NCBI GenBank assembly: GCA_002502855.1
Contig: DAQK01000046.1
Span: forward strand, 25,680-89,679
Source of the DNA: Methanobacterium sp. UBA279
GTDB taxonomy: Archaea; Methanobacteriota; Methanobacteria; Methanobacteriales; Methanobacteriaceae
Length of the DNA: 64,000 bases
Direction: 5' to 3'
In this document: positions 1 to 9,149 of the stretch, in pieces
How positions within the stretch are numbered: position 1 is the stretch's first letter
Layout: each line of letters starts with the position of its first letter
Made by a program: the position numbers and the translations under genes
The notes under the pieces: generated by a model
Told to the model about the DNA's origin: nothing
The model's database searches: none
The model's input: the letters and a program-made list of their open reading frames with translations, nothing else

Positions 1-244
1 AAATCTGGGTGTCCAGGTCAAGTTTCACTATCTCCCGGGCTGCTCTCCTTTCACCCTCTGAGGAAGCTGGAAATCCCACTTCCAGGGTGTCAACTCCTAA
101 TTTATCCAGTCTTTTTGCGATTCTGATTTTCTCATCCACTGTCAGGGCCACTCCCGGGGTCTGCTCTCCATCCCTCAATGTGGTGTCGAAGATTCGAACC
201 CTCTCCGGTAGTTTCATAGCCCCCTTTACTTCGTCTATGTACAT
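1..244 (-). CDS. 2-isopropylmalate / citramalate / homocitrate synthase family, N-terminal part (runs off the window)
   Basis: The reverse strand encodes the first ~81 residues of an HMG-CoA lyase-like (alpha-IPM synthase) enzyme; the rest lies beyond position 1. Residues ~18-30 read [14 protein letters not shown], the metal- and substrate-binding signature of enzymes that condense acetyl-CoA with a 2-oxo acid. [11 protein letters not shown] follows, as in isopropylmalate synthases. Two ATGs are possible: 244, and 217, which has AAAGGGGG just before it. The family includes LeuA, CimA and AksA (coenzyme B synthesis), which this stub cannot separate. The AGFP-like motif slightly favours LeuA, matching the many ilv genes in the window. 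Confidence 0.85.
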   Translation of the reverse strand, partial: MYIDEVKGAMKLPERVRIFDTTLRDGEQTPGVALTVDEKIRIAKRLDKLGVDTLEVGFPASSEGERRAAREIVKLDLDTQI

Positions 245-327
245 AAAAAATCCGCCTTGCATTGAATTTGAATTTGGTGTGTGGTTATGTATTTAATTTA
301 TTGGGGTATATTTAAGTTCCTATAATT

Positions 328-1131
328 TTAAGTACCCATAATTAAACTCAATAAATCCCTTAAACCCGTGGATATCCCCAAAATAAGTATCGCCAGCTTC
401 AACATGTTTTTAATGGTTTTATCTTCTATGTAACTATCGATAACGTACAGCGCGAATAATATAACTATTATTTTAAGTGGGAACATCACCAGGGCTGTCC
501 CGGTGAGGCCTATTAAAGCGTTGGGAAGTACATGCTGCTCCCCATAGGGATAGAAATCTATGGCCACGAAGGTTGCACTGGCATCGAATATATGGGCCAG
601 TAGAACGCTTAAATTAAATTTATCCTTGATTAAGCTCCATTTATTTCTGAAGATTACAAAAACAGATGATACCAGTAGCCAGGACCCTAACACCTGCGCT
701 AACGCCACGAAGTTGATATGGGATATGTTCAGGATGTTGGGTATACAGATAACTACCCCCACCAGGAAGATGAGGTACCGGTAATCCAGGTTGGTCTTCC
801 TTTCAATGTAAACTGACACTAAAAGGGTTATAATCGTCGCTAACCCCGTTATGATATATATCCCTGGCGTGATCAAGAGGTAACTGAGGGGGTAGATGCC
901 GTTGTCCACCAGTGCCCGGGTGCTGGATCCAAAGAAGATAAAGGGTGTCACCGGGATTATCAGGTCTTTAGGGTCCTTTTTAATGTACCGAAACATCTTT
1001 ATGAGTAAAATAACGATGATACCAAGTATAATGCCGAAAACAAGCGTGTTAAGTACGTTGTAACCCGGGCCGAAGTAGACTATGTGGGTGGTGATGAATT
1101 GAGTTATCTGTGATTGTAAGTCCAGTAACAT
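328..1131 (-). CDS. DUF63 family integral membrane protein
   Basis: A 267-residue protein with about seven or eight hydrophobic segments and no soluble domain. Around residues 180-205 it carries HIFDASAT, AIDFYPYGEQH and a following Pro, which match the conserved His-Asp-Ala / Glu-x-His pattern of the archaeal DUF63 family. The role of that family is unknown. The stop is ~84 bases downstream of the adjacent synthase start, so the two are separately started on the same strand. A TATA-like AGATATATTTAAAT lies ~30 bases upstream of the ATG and no Shine-Dalgarno is visible, so the mRNA may be nearly leaderless. Confidence 0.8.
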   Translation of the reverse strand: MLLDLQSQITQFITTHIVYFGPGYNVLNTLVFGIILGIIVILLIKMFRYIKKDPKDLIIPVTPFIFFGSSTRALVDNGIYPLSYLLITPGIYIITGLATIITLLVSVYIERKTNLDYRYLIFLVGVVICIPNILNISHINFVALAQVLGSWLLVSSVFVIFRNKWSLIKDKFNLSVLLAHIFDASATFVAIDFYPYGEQHVLPNALIGLTGTALVMFPLKIIVILFALYVIDSYIEDKTIKNMLKLAILILGISTGLRDLLSLIMGT

Positions 1132-1276
1132 AAATCAGAGTTAAATGGTTTTGTGATTTAAATATATCTACAGAAATTGAGTTTATCTCCCATATGTCTC
1201 GGAATGCGAAAAATATATGCAAGATTTAGAATTAATCTCCAAAAATAAATTAAATCTCCTAATGCCCGAAATATCC

Positions 1277-1927
1277 CTATAATTTGTTGATTATCTTCTT
1301 CCTAATTACTTCCTTCATTATGAGGGGTAAAGGAGTTCTATCACCAAATACATTGGTTTTCCCAGATAATATGGTCTTAAGTACACTTTCTGTTGTAAAA
1401 TCAGCTTCCAGTTCCGTTACACAGCTACCAATTGCACCCAGGAAGTGGGCATCGCTGGATCCTATCTGGGGAATATTCCTCTTTTCTGCTAATTTACAGG
1501 CCCTCCAGTTGGAGATGCCGAAGATGTACCGGCTGTTAAGGGTTTCAATGGCATCTATGTCGAGATTTTCCACATAATCACATAAACCCTCCCTGTAGCG
1601 GACGAATGGGTGGGGGACAATGGCTATACCGCCCTGGGATCTGATATCATCTATGGTCACCTCTGGTGAATTTCCCTTCTCCACCTCCCGGGTTACACCC
1701 AGTGCAACTATGTGTCCTTTGCTGGTGGTGACTTCCATGGCGGGTATGACCAGGAAGTTGTCCAGTTTCTCCGCCAACTTCAAAGCCACCTGAGAACCAC
1801 GGAGGGTATTATGATCCGCTATGGCAATGGCATCGAGTCCAATTTCCTGGGACTTCTCTATAATCTGCGCAGGTGTTGGTGTAGCATCACCAGAATAATT
1901 GCTGTGGATATGCGGGTCTAGGATCAT
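1277..1927 (-). CDS. PHP domain metal-dependent phosphoesterase
   Basis: The 216-residue protein is a single PHP domain. It has the four PHP motifs in order: DPHIHSNYSGDA at residues 4-15, IADHNT near 38, HPF near 105 and SSDAH near 157. These His/Asp residues bind a two- or three-metal centre that hydrolyses phosphoesters. Homologues are often labelled histidinol phosphatase-like, but short stand-alone archaeal PHP proteins act on small phosphoesters or nucleotides, and the substrate here cannot be told. It lies between DUF63 and DUF1786 genes on the same strand, with AT-rich gaps on both sides. Confidence 0.85.
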   Translation of the reverse strand: MILDPHIHSNYSGDATPTPAQIIEKSQEIGLDAIAIADHNTLRGSQVALKLAEKLDNFLVIPAMEVTTSKGHIVALGVTREVEKGNSPEVTIDDIRSQGGIAIVPHPFVRYREGLCDYVENLDIDAIETLNSRYIFGISNWRACKLAEKRNIPQIGSSDAHFLGAIGSCVTELEADFTTESVLKTILSGKTNVFGDRTPLPLIMKEVIRKKIINKL

Positions 1928-2011
1928 TTAATCAGCTTTCTGTAAATTTTTAGGTTCTTTTCTCATTTCAAACTCATTGGTTTTTTTAAAGACTCATTGG
2001 TTTTTCAAAAA

Positions 2012-3043
2012 TCATTGGTGTTTTTTAATATACTTAACGGCCTTCACCAGCCCAGAAGGTCCGGCCATCATAACATCTCCTGTTGGGGCGGCGTTATGGA
2101 CTTTAAAACTTGTCTTCTTGAGGATCCCTCTCTTTGGCCCGGTGGCCACCAGGCACTGGAAATCACCGATTGGCTCTGCAACCCAGGCCCCATGGCCGCC
2201 GTCTTCATGGATCTGTTCATGACGGAGGGTGCCCTGTGCCAGTTCCCTGCAGAATCTGGTGATCTTATCCAGGGTTAACATGCCGGTGTGGTGTTCGAAA
2301 ACTCCGGAAATTTTCCCATCTTTAAATGAAGCGGCCAGTGTGTGACCGTTACCAACATCTAATGCTATAAAACTATCTAAATCTTTAACGTATTCATCGC
2401 AGGTGGCTCCACAGATAGAGGCAAACTTCGAGTCCATTATAACCACATTGTATCCTTTAAGAGTTCTTAAAACCCCGTTCATCCTGGTTAAATACTCCGG
2501 GGCGGTGTTGGAGTAAGCGAATACTTCAGGCGGTTGTGGTGATTCCAGTTTTTCCTTGATTTTACTGAATCGGAAGTTTCGATCACCTATGCCCTCTGAG
2601 TATCCGTGATCCTGGACTGCCACTGCGATGTAGTCGAATTCCAGTTCCACGTCGAATACATTAAATGCTTCCCTGATTGCCTCTAAATCCACATCTTTAA
2701 GTTTAATCTCTGAAATTTCAGGGTACCTCTCTCCAGGAGGGATTATTTCGATACCTAAAGATTTAACCCTGTTAAAATCATCTCTTACCGTCCTGGCAGC
2801 ATTTTCAGTCATTAAAACCCGGTACCCTTTCTCTAGATGATTTTTTATCGCCTTATTTATTGACCCTCCCCCCATGGTTTCGCCGCTTAAAAACAGGTCG
2901 TTGTGGTTTTTGCGTATTTTTTCGGCGAAAATCCTGGTTGGAGAAGGTAAAACCATTTTATAAGAGTTTTCAATGGGTTGTTCAGAGTCATAGAGCATTA
3001 TATCCTGGGTTCCAGCACCCACATCGATGGCCAGTATCTTCAT
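2012..3043 (-). CDS. DUF1786 family protein (ASKHA-like fold)
   Basis: A 343-residue protein beginning MKILAIDVGAGTQDIML, a phosphate-1-type loop of the actin/sugar-kinase superfamily. A second glycine-rich loop, ALDVGNGHTLAA, is at ~225-237 and a third, ATGPKRG, near 305. This architecture matches DUF1786, sometimes mislabelled 'pyruvate formate-lyase activating enzyme' although the radical SAM CxxxCxxC is absent. It probably binds a nucleotide; the substrate is unknown. No Shine-Dalgarno precedes the ATG. A TATA-like CTATATATG on the reverse strand lies ~40 bases upstream. Confidence 0.75.
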   Translation of the reverse strand: MKILAIDVGAGTQDIMLYDSEQPIENSYKMVLPSPTRIFAEKIRKNHNDLFLSGETMGGGSINKAIKNHLEKGYRVLMTENAARTVRDDFNRVKSLGIEIIPPGERYPEISEIKLKDVDLEAIREAFNVFDVELEFDYIAVAVQDHGYSEGIGDRNFRFSKIKEKLESPQPPEVFAYSNTAPEYLTRMNGVLRTLKGYNVVIMDSKFASICGATCDEYVKDLDSFIALDVGNGHTLAASFKDGKISGVFEHHTGMLTLDKITRFCRELAQGTLRHEQIHEDGGHGAWVAEPIGDFQCLVATGPKRGILKKTSFKVHNAAPTGDVMMAGPSGLVKAVKYIKKHQ

Positions 3044-3185
3044 GTTAAATTATATGGAGGCGGGTTTTAAAAAAGCTATCCTATATATGTTCAACAAAGT
3101 TTAAATATCTACAGGATTTAATCAGATATCACTATCTTTTGAAGATCTAGATTTAAACAAAAAATTTTATGGAAAAAGTGGTTTT

Positions 3186-4478
3186 ATGTACAAAATTACC
3201 CTATCAGAAAAAGACACTCCAAAAAACTGGTACAACATAGCTGCTGATTTACCTGTAGAACCCCCAGAATACTCCCAGACCGAAGAGGGAAAACAACTGG
3301 AAAATTTACCCAAAATATTCTCCAAGGGAGTTTTAGGACAGGAACTATCGACTGAACGATGGATTGAAATTCCAAAAGAAGTTAGAAAGGTCTACCAACA
3401 AATAGGTAGGCCAAGTCCCCTCTTCCGTGCTAAAGGCTTGGAAGAACACCTCGACACTCCGGCCAAGATATTCTACAAACGAGAAGACATGTCACCCACC
3501 GGCAGCCATAAACTCAACACAGCCATAGCTCAGGCCTACTACGCAAAGCAAGATGGTGTTGAAAGGCTTACAACAGAAACCGGTGCCGGACAATGGGGAA
3601 CAGCCCTGTCCCTAGCATGTAAACTCATGGGATTAGACTGCCTGGTCTATATGGTTAAGGTATCCTTCCAGCAGAAACCCTACCGAAAAACTGTCATGCA
3701 GATCTACGATGGAGAGGTCATCCCCTCACCCAGCAACACCACCGAGTACGGTAAAAAAGTGCTGGCAGAAAAACCAGACCACCCCGGATCCCTGGGTATA
3801 GCCATATCAGAAGCCATAGAAGTGGCATTAAACGATGATAAAGCTTATTACTCACTGGGAAGTGTGTTAAACCATGTGATGCTGCACCAGACCGTTATCG
3901 GCCAGGAGATTAAGATGCAGTTGGATAAAATCGATGCCACACCGGATGTAATGATTGGATGCGTCGGTGGTGGAAGTAACCTCGCAGGATCAACCTTCCC
4001 CTTCATCAAGGACAAATTAAGCGGAGACCTGGACTGCCAGTTCATCGCAGCAGAACCCGCCTCTTGCCCAACAATCACTCAGGGAGAGTACAAGTACGAC
4101 TTCGGTGACAGCTGCGGTTTAACACCCTTAATTAAGATGTACACCCTGGGCCATGACTACATACCCCCATCCGTACACGCCGGAGGCCTGCGTTACCACG
4201 GTATGGCACCTCACGTAGCACTACTGGCACATGAAAAAGTCATAGAAGCACGCACCGTCCACCAGACCGATGTCTTCGGGAGCAACAAAATCTTCGCCCA
4301 AACAGAAGGCGTAATACCCGCCCCAGAAACAGGACATGCAGTCAAAATCGGAATAGATGAAGCTATCAAGTGCCGTAAGACCGGAGAAGATAAAAACATC
4401 GTCATAAACTTCTCAGGACACGGTTTACTTGACCTTCAAGGTTACGATGATTTTCTGGAAGGTAAATTAGAGGATTAA
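3186..4478 (+). CDS. trpB2: TrpB2-type tryptophan synthase beta subunit
   Basis: This 430-residue PLP enzyme is the TrpB2 class, which makes tryptophan from serine (or O-phosphoserine) and indole without a tight TrpA partner. The PLP lysine is K109 in TGSHKLN, and the phosphate-binding loop GGGSN is near residue 260. The TrpB2 N-terminal extension ([12 protein letters not shown]) and GAGQWG are present. The length fits TrpB2 (about 425-455) rather than TrpB1 (about 400). No trpA or other trp gene is adjacent, as is usual for stand-alone TrpB2, which may salvage indole. The ATG follows AAAGTGG. A T-rich run downstream (4489-4507) probably ends transcription. Confidence 0.93.
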   Translation: MYKITLSEKDTPKNWYNIAADLPVEPPEYSQTEEGKQLENLPKIFSKGVLGQELSTERWIEIPKEVRKVYQQIGRPSPLFRAKGLEEHLDTPAKIFYKREDMSPTGSHKLNTAIAQAYYAKQDGVERLTTETGAGQWGTALSLACKLMGLDCLVYMVKVSFQQKPYRKTVMQIYDGEVIPSPSNTTEYGKKVLAEKPDHPGSLGIAISEAIEVALNDDKAYYSLGSVLNHVMLHQTVIGQEIKMQLDKIDATPDVMIGCVGGGSNLAGSTFPFIKDKLSGDLDCQFIAAEPASCPTITQGEYKYDFGDSCGLTPLIKMYTLGHDYIPPSVHAGGLRYHGMAPHVALLAHEKVIEARTVHQTDVFGSNKIFAQTEGVIPAPETGHAVKIGIDEAIKCRKTGEDKNIVINFSGHGLLDLQGYDDFLEGKLED

Positions 4479-4827
4479 CCATATTTAATCCTTTTTTTCT
4501 ATTTTTAAAGATCTGTAACGTATTTTCTTCCAATAGTGGCCACTAGTATTAAATTTCCAGTAGAAGAGTTATTACTAACTAAAATCATTCATTGGTTTAC
4601 CAGTGCCACGAAACGGTCTGTAAATTATTTATTTTCCAAAAAAAAGTATTTGCTTACTTTAAATTTCAGCGAAATATATAAATAATAGGTTATTTATAAC
4701 CATTCTCAGCTAATGTTAGGAAATTTTTTTTAGACTCCCAATATTAGCTGAAGAACGAAAAAGATTAGAAATAGAAAACAACCCCAAAAAAAGACTATAT
4801 AGAAAAAGTAGAAACAGGTGATATAAT
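4479..4827. promoter_or_regulatory. Intergenic promoter region for the surface-protein pair
   Basis: No gene is seen in these 349 bases. A strong TATA box (CGAAATATATAAATAA) lies at ~4669-4684, placing a start near 4708. A 9-bp inverted repeat, TCAGCTAAT (4706-4714) and ATTAGCTGA (4743-4751), would fold at the very 5' end of that mRNA. GGTGATA at 4818-4824 is the ribosome-binding site that selects the TTG start at 4828. Confidence 0.5.
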
Positions 4828-5217
4828 TTGAGGCAAAACATAGCCTTACTAATAATAGGAGTAGTAGTGTTAGCCGGGATAGCTGGTGTACTGGCCATGA
4901 CCATGTTCAACAACACCAACCAGACCAACAATACAACTTTTAACAATACTACTGTAAACGACAGCAACAACAACACAACTAAAAATAAAGATGACACCGC
5001 AAACCCCAATTCGTCCCAAGACCAGACTACTGACGGTAATGATGACGGCAATATAGATAATGACAACAATAACGGTGAACCTAGTGGCCAGGGCCATTAT
5101 GTAACTTGTCCTACTTGTGGTGGATCTGGTGTCCTTGAAAACCCAAATGACCCTCATGGTGTCCAAATAATATGCCCAACCTGCCATGGTAATAAAAAAA
5201 TATGGGTTAACGATTAA
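4828..5217 (+). CDS. Membrane-anchored or secreted protein with a DnaJ-type CxxCxGxG zinc module
   Basis: A 129-residue protein in three parts. Residues 3-27 are one hydrophobic helix that acts as signal or anchor. Residues 30-85 are a low-complexity Asn/Thr/Asp linker with many N-x-T/S sequons. Residues ~92-125 hold CPTCGGSG and CPTCHGN, the paired CxxCxGxG knuckles that bind one zinc in DnaJ. No J domain is present, so it is an extracytoplasmic zinc knuckle of unknown partner. The start is TTG, chosen because GGTGAT lies 4 bases upstream and no ATG fits. The next gene starts 11 bases downstream, so the two form an operon. Confidence 0.75.
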   Translation: MRQNIALLIIGVVVLAGIAGVLAMTMFNNTNQTNNTTFNNTTVNDSNNNTTKNKDDTANPNSSQDQTTDGNDDGNIDNDNNNGEPSGQGHYVTCPTCGGSGVLENPNDPHGVQIICPTCHGNKKIWVND

Positions 5218-5228
5218 TACAAGGTGAT

Positions 5229-6434
5229 ATGATGAATAAGAAAAAGTTAATATTACCCATTCTTTTAGCTCTGTTCCTGTTCGTGAGTATAGGAGCATCA
5301 GCAGCAGCTACTAACACTTTCAACACTACGGAGATTACTAAATCCGCGGGAAATCTTAAGCTATTCGTGGATTCTAATCACCGTGCTCCCAATACGGTGA
5401 GCGTATACAACACAGGGAATGTCAAACAAACTGTAAACACCCAGCAATTCCTTTATTTGGCGACTAAAGCTACAACAAATATTAACAAAAATATTACAAC
5501 GCCAATAACCATTAAAACTACCGCGAAACCAACAGGCCCTAGTGAATCATTGACAGGCAGTAGCCTTACCAAAGCACAGTATTTAACTGTCGCCAATAAC
5601 GTAGCCACCTTTATTTCAAAGAATGGTAAAGCACCAAACTTTGCAACAACCCCCATAGGCAAAATACGCTATGACAATCTGGTTTACACGTACAGCAAAA
5701 TATTGAACTACTACGGTGTAAACAAAAGATTACCCAACACAGTTTCAGTACAGAAATGGTCAACAACAACATACACAGGAATACCAAAACCAGTGACAGT
5801 GACAGACACCAGCAAGGCCAAAATCAAGTGGACAAAGAGTGATTCAACAGGATATGTCGAATTAATCGGCCCATATGGTAATGCTAACAGTAAAAATAAA
5901 GTAGCGGTTATTGTAGGTGTACATCCTCTGGAAGGAAATGCTCACTTAGCCATGACCAATGCATTAAAATCTTCATCATCCAGTTTGAAAAATGTACAGA
6001 TATGGGTTTTCAGTGTTAACGTAAAGGTCAAATACTGGACTAATTACGAGACAAGTAGAACCTTAGGTCAAAATCTAGCTAAAAAGTTCGTAGTGCCCTA
6101 CATAGACAGTTCTTACAAATTAGTGGTGGATACCCATGGAAATCGTGGAAACTACAAGTACAACGACAACCAACTGATGGCAGACTTCATATTTGCACCT
6201 AATAAGGATACAAAATCAGTGTCTTATGCTAATAAAATCAAAAGTAAGACCAATTTCCTGAATTACTACTATGTGCCAGGTACCAGTCCTAAAGATGTAA
6301 CTATACCTATAGCCCAAAAAGGAATACCCGCAGTTGTCTATGAGCTTTACACAAACATCTATAACTATCCCACAGCACTGTACAACAAATGTCTCCAAGT
6401 AGTTAAAGCATTAAACACCATAGTATACGTTTAA
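5229..6434 (+). CDS. Secreted pseudomurein-binding protein with an M14-like zinc peptidase domain
   Basis: A 401-residue exported protein. Residues 1-27 are a signal peptide (MMNKKK, hydrophobic core, ASAAA). Residues ~31-190 hold two or three degenerate pseudomurein-binding-type repeats with the NGKAPNF / NKRLPNTVSV and QFLYL hallmarks. Residues ~205-401 form a globular domain with H232-x-x-E235 (GVHPLEG), H303 (DTHGNRG) and E372 (VVYELY). That is the zinc-ligand and catalytic-Glu order of M14 carboxypeptidases and AstE/AspA deacylases. I infer wall attachment plus hydrolysis of a peptide or acyl bond, perhaps in pseudomurein cross-links. GGTGAT precedes the ATG. It shares a promoter with the zinc-module protein upstream. 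Confidence 0.75.
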   Translation: MMNKKKLILPILLALFLFVSIGASAAATNTFNTTEITKSAGNLKLFVDSNHRAPNTVSVYNTGNVKQTVNTQQFLYLATKATTNINKNITTPITIKTTAKPTGPSESLTGSSLTKAQYLTVANNVATFISKNGKAPNFATTPIGKIRYDNLVYTYSKILNYYGVNKRLPNTVSVQKWSTTTYTGIPKPVTVTDTSKAKIKWTKSDSTGYVELIGPYGNANSKNKVAVIVGVHPLEGNAHLAMTNALKSSSSSLKNVQIWVFSVNVKVKYWTNYETSRTLGQNLAKKFVVPYIDSSYKLVVDTHGNRGNYKYNDNQLMADFIFAPNKDTKSVSYANKIKSKTNFLNYYYVPGTSPKDVTIPIAQKGIPAVVYELYTNIYNYPTALYNKCLQVVKALNTIVYV

Positions 6435-6807
6435 AAACAGCCTTATTTATTTTTTATGGGCTGAAATTCCTCTTTTTTATTTTAAAAATTCATTCTTATT
6501 CAAGACCTGAAATTTATAGTTAACAGCATTAAAAATTTTACAAAATGGCAATGTTTACCATTAGTTATGTGGACCAAAATTAAGTATAAACGAGGATTTT
6601 GCAAGTGTTAAACAGCTTCAAATTAAAATAATTTTTAGGATAATGGACAAAAAATTTATAAAAAATTAAAATTTTCAATGTCGTAGACTATAATTTTCGA
6701 AAAAGATTCATGTGGTTACTAGAACCAAGAAAATTTATTTATACTCCAATTCCCAATAAACATCTATTGTAACTCTAATTAAACCATAATTTGGAGGATT
6801 AATAACC
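6435..6807. promoter_or_regulatory. Terminator and fae-hps promoter region
   Basis: No gene is seen here. At 6438-6461 CAGCC and GGCTG flank a T-rich loop, followed by TTCCTCTTTTTTATTTT, a plausible transcription stop for the upstream surface gene. At ~6727-6742 AAAATTTATTTATAC is an archaeal TATA box that places a start near 6765. TTGGAGGATT at 6791-6800 is the ribosome-binding site of fae-hps. The rest is AT-rich with nothing recognisable. Confidence 0.5.
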
Positions 6808-8049
6808 ATGTATAATATTGGGGAAGCTTTAATAGGAAGCGGAAATGAACTTGCTCATATTGATCTAGTTATAGGAGAGAAAAATGGTCCGGTGGGCTCG
6901 GCATTTGTGGAAAACATGACCAGCCTATCCATAGGACACACTCCACTTTTAGCAGTGATAAGACCTAATTTACCAACCAAACCATCCACATTGATCATAC
7001 CCAAGGTAACTGTGGGCTGCCTGGATGATGCTAACAAGATATTCGGACCGGCACAGACCGCAGTAGGAAGGGCTGTGGCTGATGCTGTTTCAGAAGGCAT
7101 AATAGATAAGGAAAAAGCCGAAGACCTGGTTATCATGGTCACGGTATTTATCCACCCGGAAGCGAAGGATTTCCGTAAGATCTACCAGTACAACTACGGA
7201 GCCACCAAGCTGGCCCTGAAAAGGGCCATGGATAGTTACCCATCCACTGAAAAGGTCACCGCGGAAAAGGACAGGGGAACACACCCTGTAATGGGCTTCA
7301 AAGTGGTAAGACTATGGAACCCACCCTACCTGCAAGTGGCTTTAGACCTGGACAGTATGGAGGATATGGAACGTATAATCGACAGTCTACCTAACCGGGA
7401 GAGAATCCTCATAGAAGCCGGTACCCCGCTGGTTAAGAAGTTCGGTGTGGGTATAATAAGTAAGATCCGGGAGCTTAGAACGGATGCCTTCATCATCGCC
7501 GATCTTAAAACCCTGGATGTAGGCCGTATTGAAGTTAAGATAGCTGCAGATGAGACAGCTGATGCTGTGGCCATATCTGGACTGGGAACCCCAGAATCAA
7601 TTCAGAAAGCTGTACAGGAAGCGTCCAAACAGGGAATATACTCCATACTGGATATGATGAACGTGGACAACTTCGTGGAAAAACTCAAGGGCCTCAAATA
7701 CAAACCAGACATACTATTACTACATCGTAACGTGGATCTTGAAACCTACAAGGCAGAAAAAGGTGAAAACCTGGGTGACATGACCGAATGGGGTAACATA
7801 AAAGAGATCAAAGAGATCCTCGGTGATAACAGGCTGGTGGCCGTTGCCGGAGGTATCACTCCAGATAAAGTTGACCAAGCATTGGGAAGTGGAGCAGATA
7901 TCATAGTAGTGGGACGTTATATCATCGGATCCAGGGATGTAAGACGTGCAACTGACGATTTCCTGAAATACCTGCCACAGGACCCGGACACCATGAGGTT
8001 AGCCCTGGAAGAGGATGAACCTCTAGAACTCAACGATGACAAAAAATAA
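6808..8049 (+). CDS. fae-hps: Fae-Hps fusion: formaldehyde-activating enzyme / 3-hexulose-6-phosphate synthase
   Basis: A 413-residue bifunctional enzyme. Residues 1-~160 are formaldehyde-activating enzyme, including the catalytic His17 ([10 protein letters not shown]), and join formaldehyde to tetrahydromethanopterin. Residues ~165-390 are a TIM-barrel 3-hexulose-6-phosphate synthase ([25 protein letters not shown]), which in archaea runs in reverse to make ribulose 5-phosphate and release formaldehyde. The fusion couples ribose supply to capture of the toxic by-product and is usual in methanogens lacking the oxidative pentose phosphate path. The C-terminal tail is acidic. It stands alone behind its own promoter with a TTGGAGGATT ribosome-binding site. 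Confidence 0.95.
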   Translation: MYNIGEALIGSGNELAHIDLVIGEKNGPVGSAFVENMTSLSIGHTPLLAVIRPNLPTKPSTLIIPKVTVGCLDDANKIFGPAQTAVGRAVADAVSEGIIDKEKAEDLVIMVTVFIHPEAKDFRKIYQYNYGATKLALKRAMDSYPSTEKVTAEKDRGTHPVMGFKVVRLWNPPYLQVALDLDSMEDMERIIDSLPNRERILIEAGTPLVKKFGVGIISKIRELRTDAFIIADLKTLDVGRIEVKIAADETADAVAISGLGTPESIQKAVQEASKQGIYSILDMMNVDNFVEKLKGLKYKPDILLLHRNVDLETYKAEKGENLGDMTEWGNIKEIKEILGDNRLVAVAGGITPDKVDQALGSGADIIVVGRYIIGSRDVRRATDDFLKYLPQDPDTMRLALEEDEPLELNDDKK

Positions 8050-8137
8050 CTTCTTTTTTTAATTCCCTTTTTTAGAAAATTTTATTATTTCTTAGATGCA
8101 ATTTTAATATAAGAATTGAAATGAGGAGATATTCTAT

Positions 8138-8734
8138 ATGATATTGGGGATATGTGGCAGTCCAAGAAAACAGGCCACGGATCATGTATTAAACGAAGCA
8201 TTGAAGATGCTGGAAGAGAGGGGTTTTGAAACTGAATTTTTCGGTGTGCGTGGTAAGGATATCAGTCCTTGCCTGCACTGTGATTACTGCATGCGCAAAG
8301 GAGTATGTATTCAGAAGGACGATATGTACGAAGTATACCCCCTAATGACTGAAGCCGAAGGGATAATAATGGCCACTCCCATCTACAACGGCGGATTAAG
8401 CGCTCAGCTTAAGGCGATAATGGACCGTACCCGGGCATTAGGTGCGGTTGACTACAATTTCCTGCGCAACAAAGTTGGAATGGCCATATCTGTTGGTGGA
8501 GACAGAAGCGGAGGACAGGAATTAGCTATACAGCAAATATTCACCTATTATATACTCACCGGGATGATTCCCGTTGGTGGAGGTGCCTTCGGAGCTAATC
8601 TAGGTGCGAATTTCTGGTCCCAGGATACCTTGGACGGGATTAAACAGGACGAAGAGGGATTTAGAGGTCTTCGTAAGACTGTTAAAAGATTCGGAACCTT
8701 TCTAGAAAACTTCGAGTTTAAGCAAAAGGAATAA
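8138..8734 (+). CDS. Iron-sulfur flavoprotein (Isf-like NADPH-dependent FMN reductase family)
   Basis: A 198-residue flavodoxin-fold protein. The FMN phosphate loop is GICGSPRK at residues 4-11 and a second FMN loop is ATPIYNGG near 85. Between them C45, C48, C51 and C56 form the compact CX2CX2CX4C motif that binds the [4Fe-4S] cluster of methanogen Isf proteins. These move electrons from ferredoxin to O2/H2O2 or other acceptors; the acceptor here is unknown. GGAG precedes the ATG. It lies on the same strand as the ferredoxin gene 190 bases downstream, which could be a partner. Confidence 0.85.
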   Translation: MILGICGSPRKQATDHVLNEALKMLEERGFETEFFGVRGKDISPCLHCDYCMRKGVCIQKDDMYEVYPLMTEAEGIIMATPIYNGGLSAQLKAIMDRTRALGAVDYNFLRNKVGMAISVGGDRSGGQELAIQQIFTYYILTGMIPVGGGAFGANLGANFWSQDTLDGIKQDEEGFRGLRKTVKRFGTFLENFEFKQKE

Positions 8735-8921
8735 ATCTTTTTTTAAGAAACTAAAATGAATTATAACTTATAAGTTAAAAGTTCTAATTGATAAACTTTG
8801 AAGTTTTAAGTTATAAGTATTAAAGAGATTTAAAAGGGAAAAATTACAAATAAAGGAATAATCATCGGATTAAAAATCATATTAAATTTGCTTAAAAGTT
8901 ATAAGTTATAAGGAGTTTTAG
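8735..8921. promoter_or_regulatory. Leader of ferredoxin-hisB with AAGTTATAAG-type repeats
   Basis: This gap holds three copies of a short motif: a perfect 14-bp palindrome TAACTTATAAGTTA at 8764-8777, AAGTTTTAAGTTATAAG at 8801-8817, and AAAAGTTATAAGTTATAAGG at 8894-8913, which runs directly into the AAGGAG ribosome-binding site. The same motif occurs around the parA operon at 14.7 and 16.0 kb. It looks like an operator or other DNA-binding site. Confidence 0.5.
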
Positions 8922-9149
8922 ATGAGGATCGAAGTTGACAAGGAGAAATGCATCGGCTGTGGAACATGCCAGGAGATCTGTCCCAAAGGTCCTCGGATCT
9001 GGAAGATTAAAGATGGGAAAGCAGAGGCAGGTAACCTACAATACTGCCATGTATGCACCCTTTGTGCATCAAAATGTCCTGTAGGAACTATACACGTAAT
9101 AAGAGATGGTCAAAATGGAGAGAAAGAAAAAGTTAGCGAGAAAGACTAG
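8922..9149 (+). CDS. 2[4Fe-4S] ferredoxin
   Basis: A 75-residue polyferredoxin-type protein with two cluster motifs. C10/C13/C16/C20 (CIGCGTCQEICP) form the first and C42/C45/C48/C52 (CHVCTLCASKCP) the second, each CX2CX2CX3C plus Pro. It should carry low-potential electrons in the cytoplasm. AAGGAG precedes the ATG. Its last 44 bases overlap hisB in another frame, so the two are likely co-transcribed and possibly translationally coupled, although no functional link between ferredoxin and histidine synthesis is known. Confidence 0.9.
   Translation: MRIEVDKEKCIGCGTCQEICPKGPRIWKIKDGKAEAGNLQYCHVCTLCASKCPVGTIHVIRDGQNGEKEKVSEKD

Noticed and set aside
9..296. Forward frame of 95 codons at the left edge
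   Set aside because: It is antisense to the clear [12 protein letters not shown] synthase motif and has no family pattern.
1977..2040. Repeated CATTGGTTTTT sequence between the PHP and DUF1786 genes
   Set aside because: Three imperfect copies of ~15 bp in a T-rich spacer are readily explained by slippage or by termination, so nothing further is claimed.
4716..5298. Hydrophobic reverse-strand frames opposite the zinc-module gene
   Set aside because: Poly-Val/Leu content comes from the Asn/Thr-rich codons (AAC, ACA) on the other strand. No start signal is seen.
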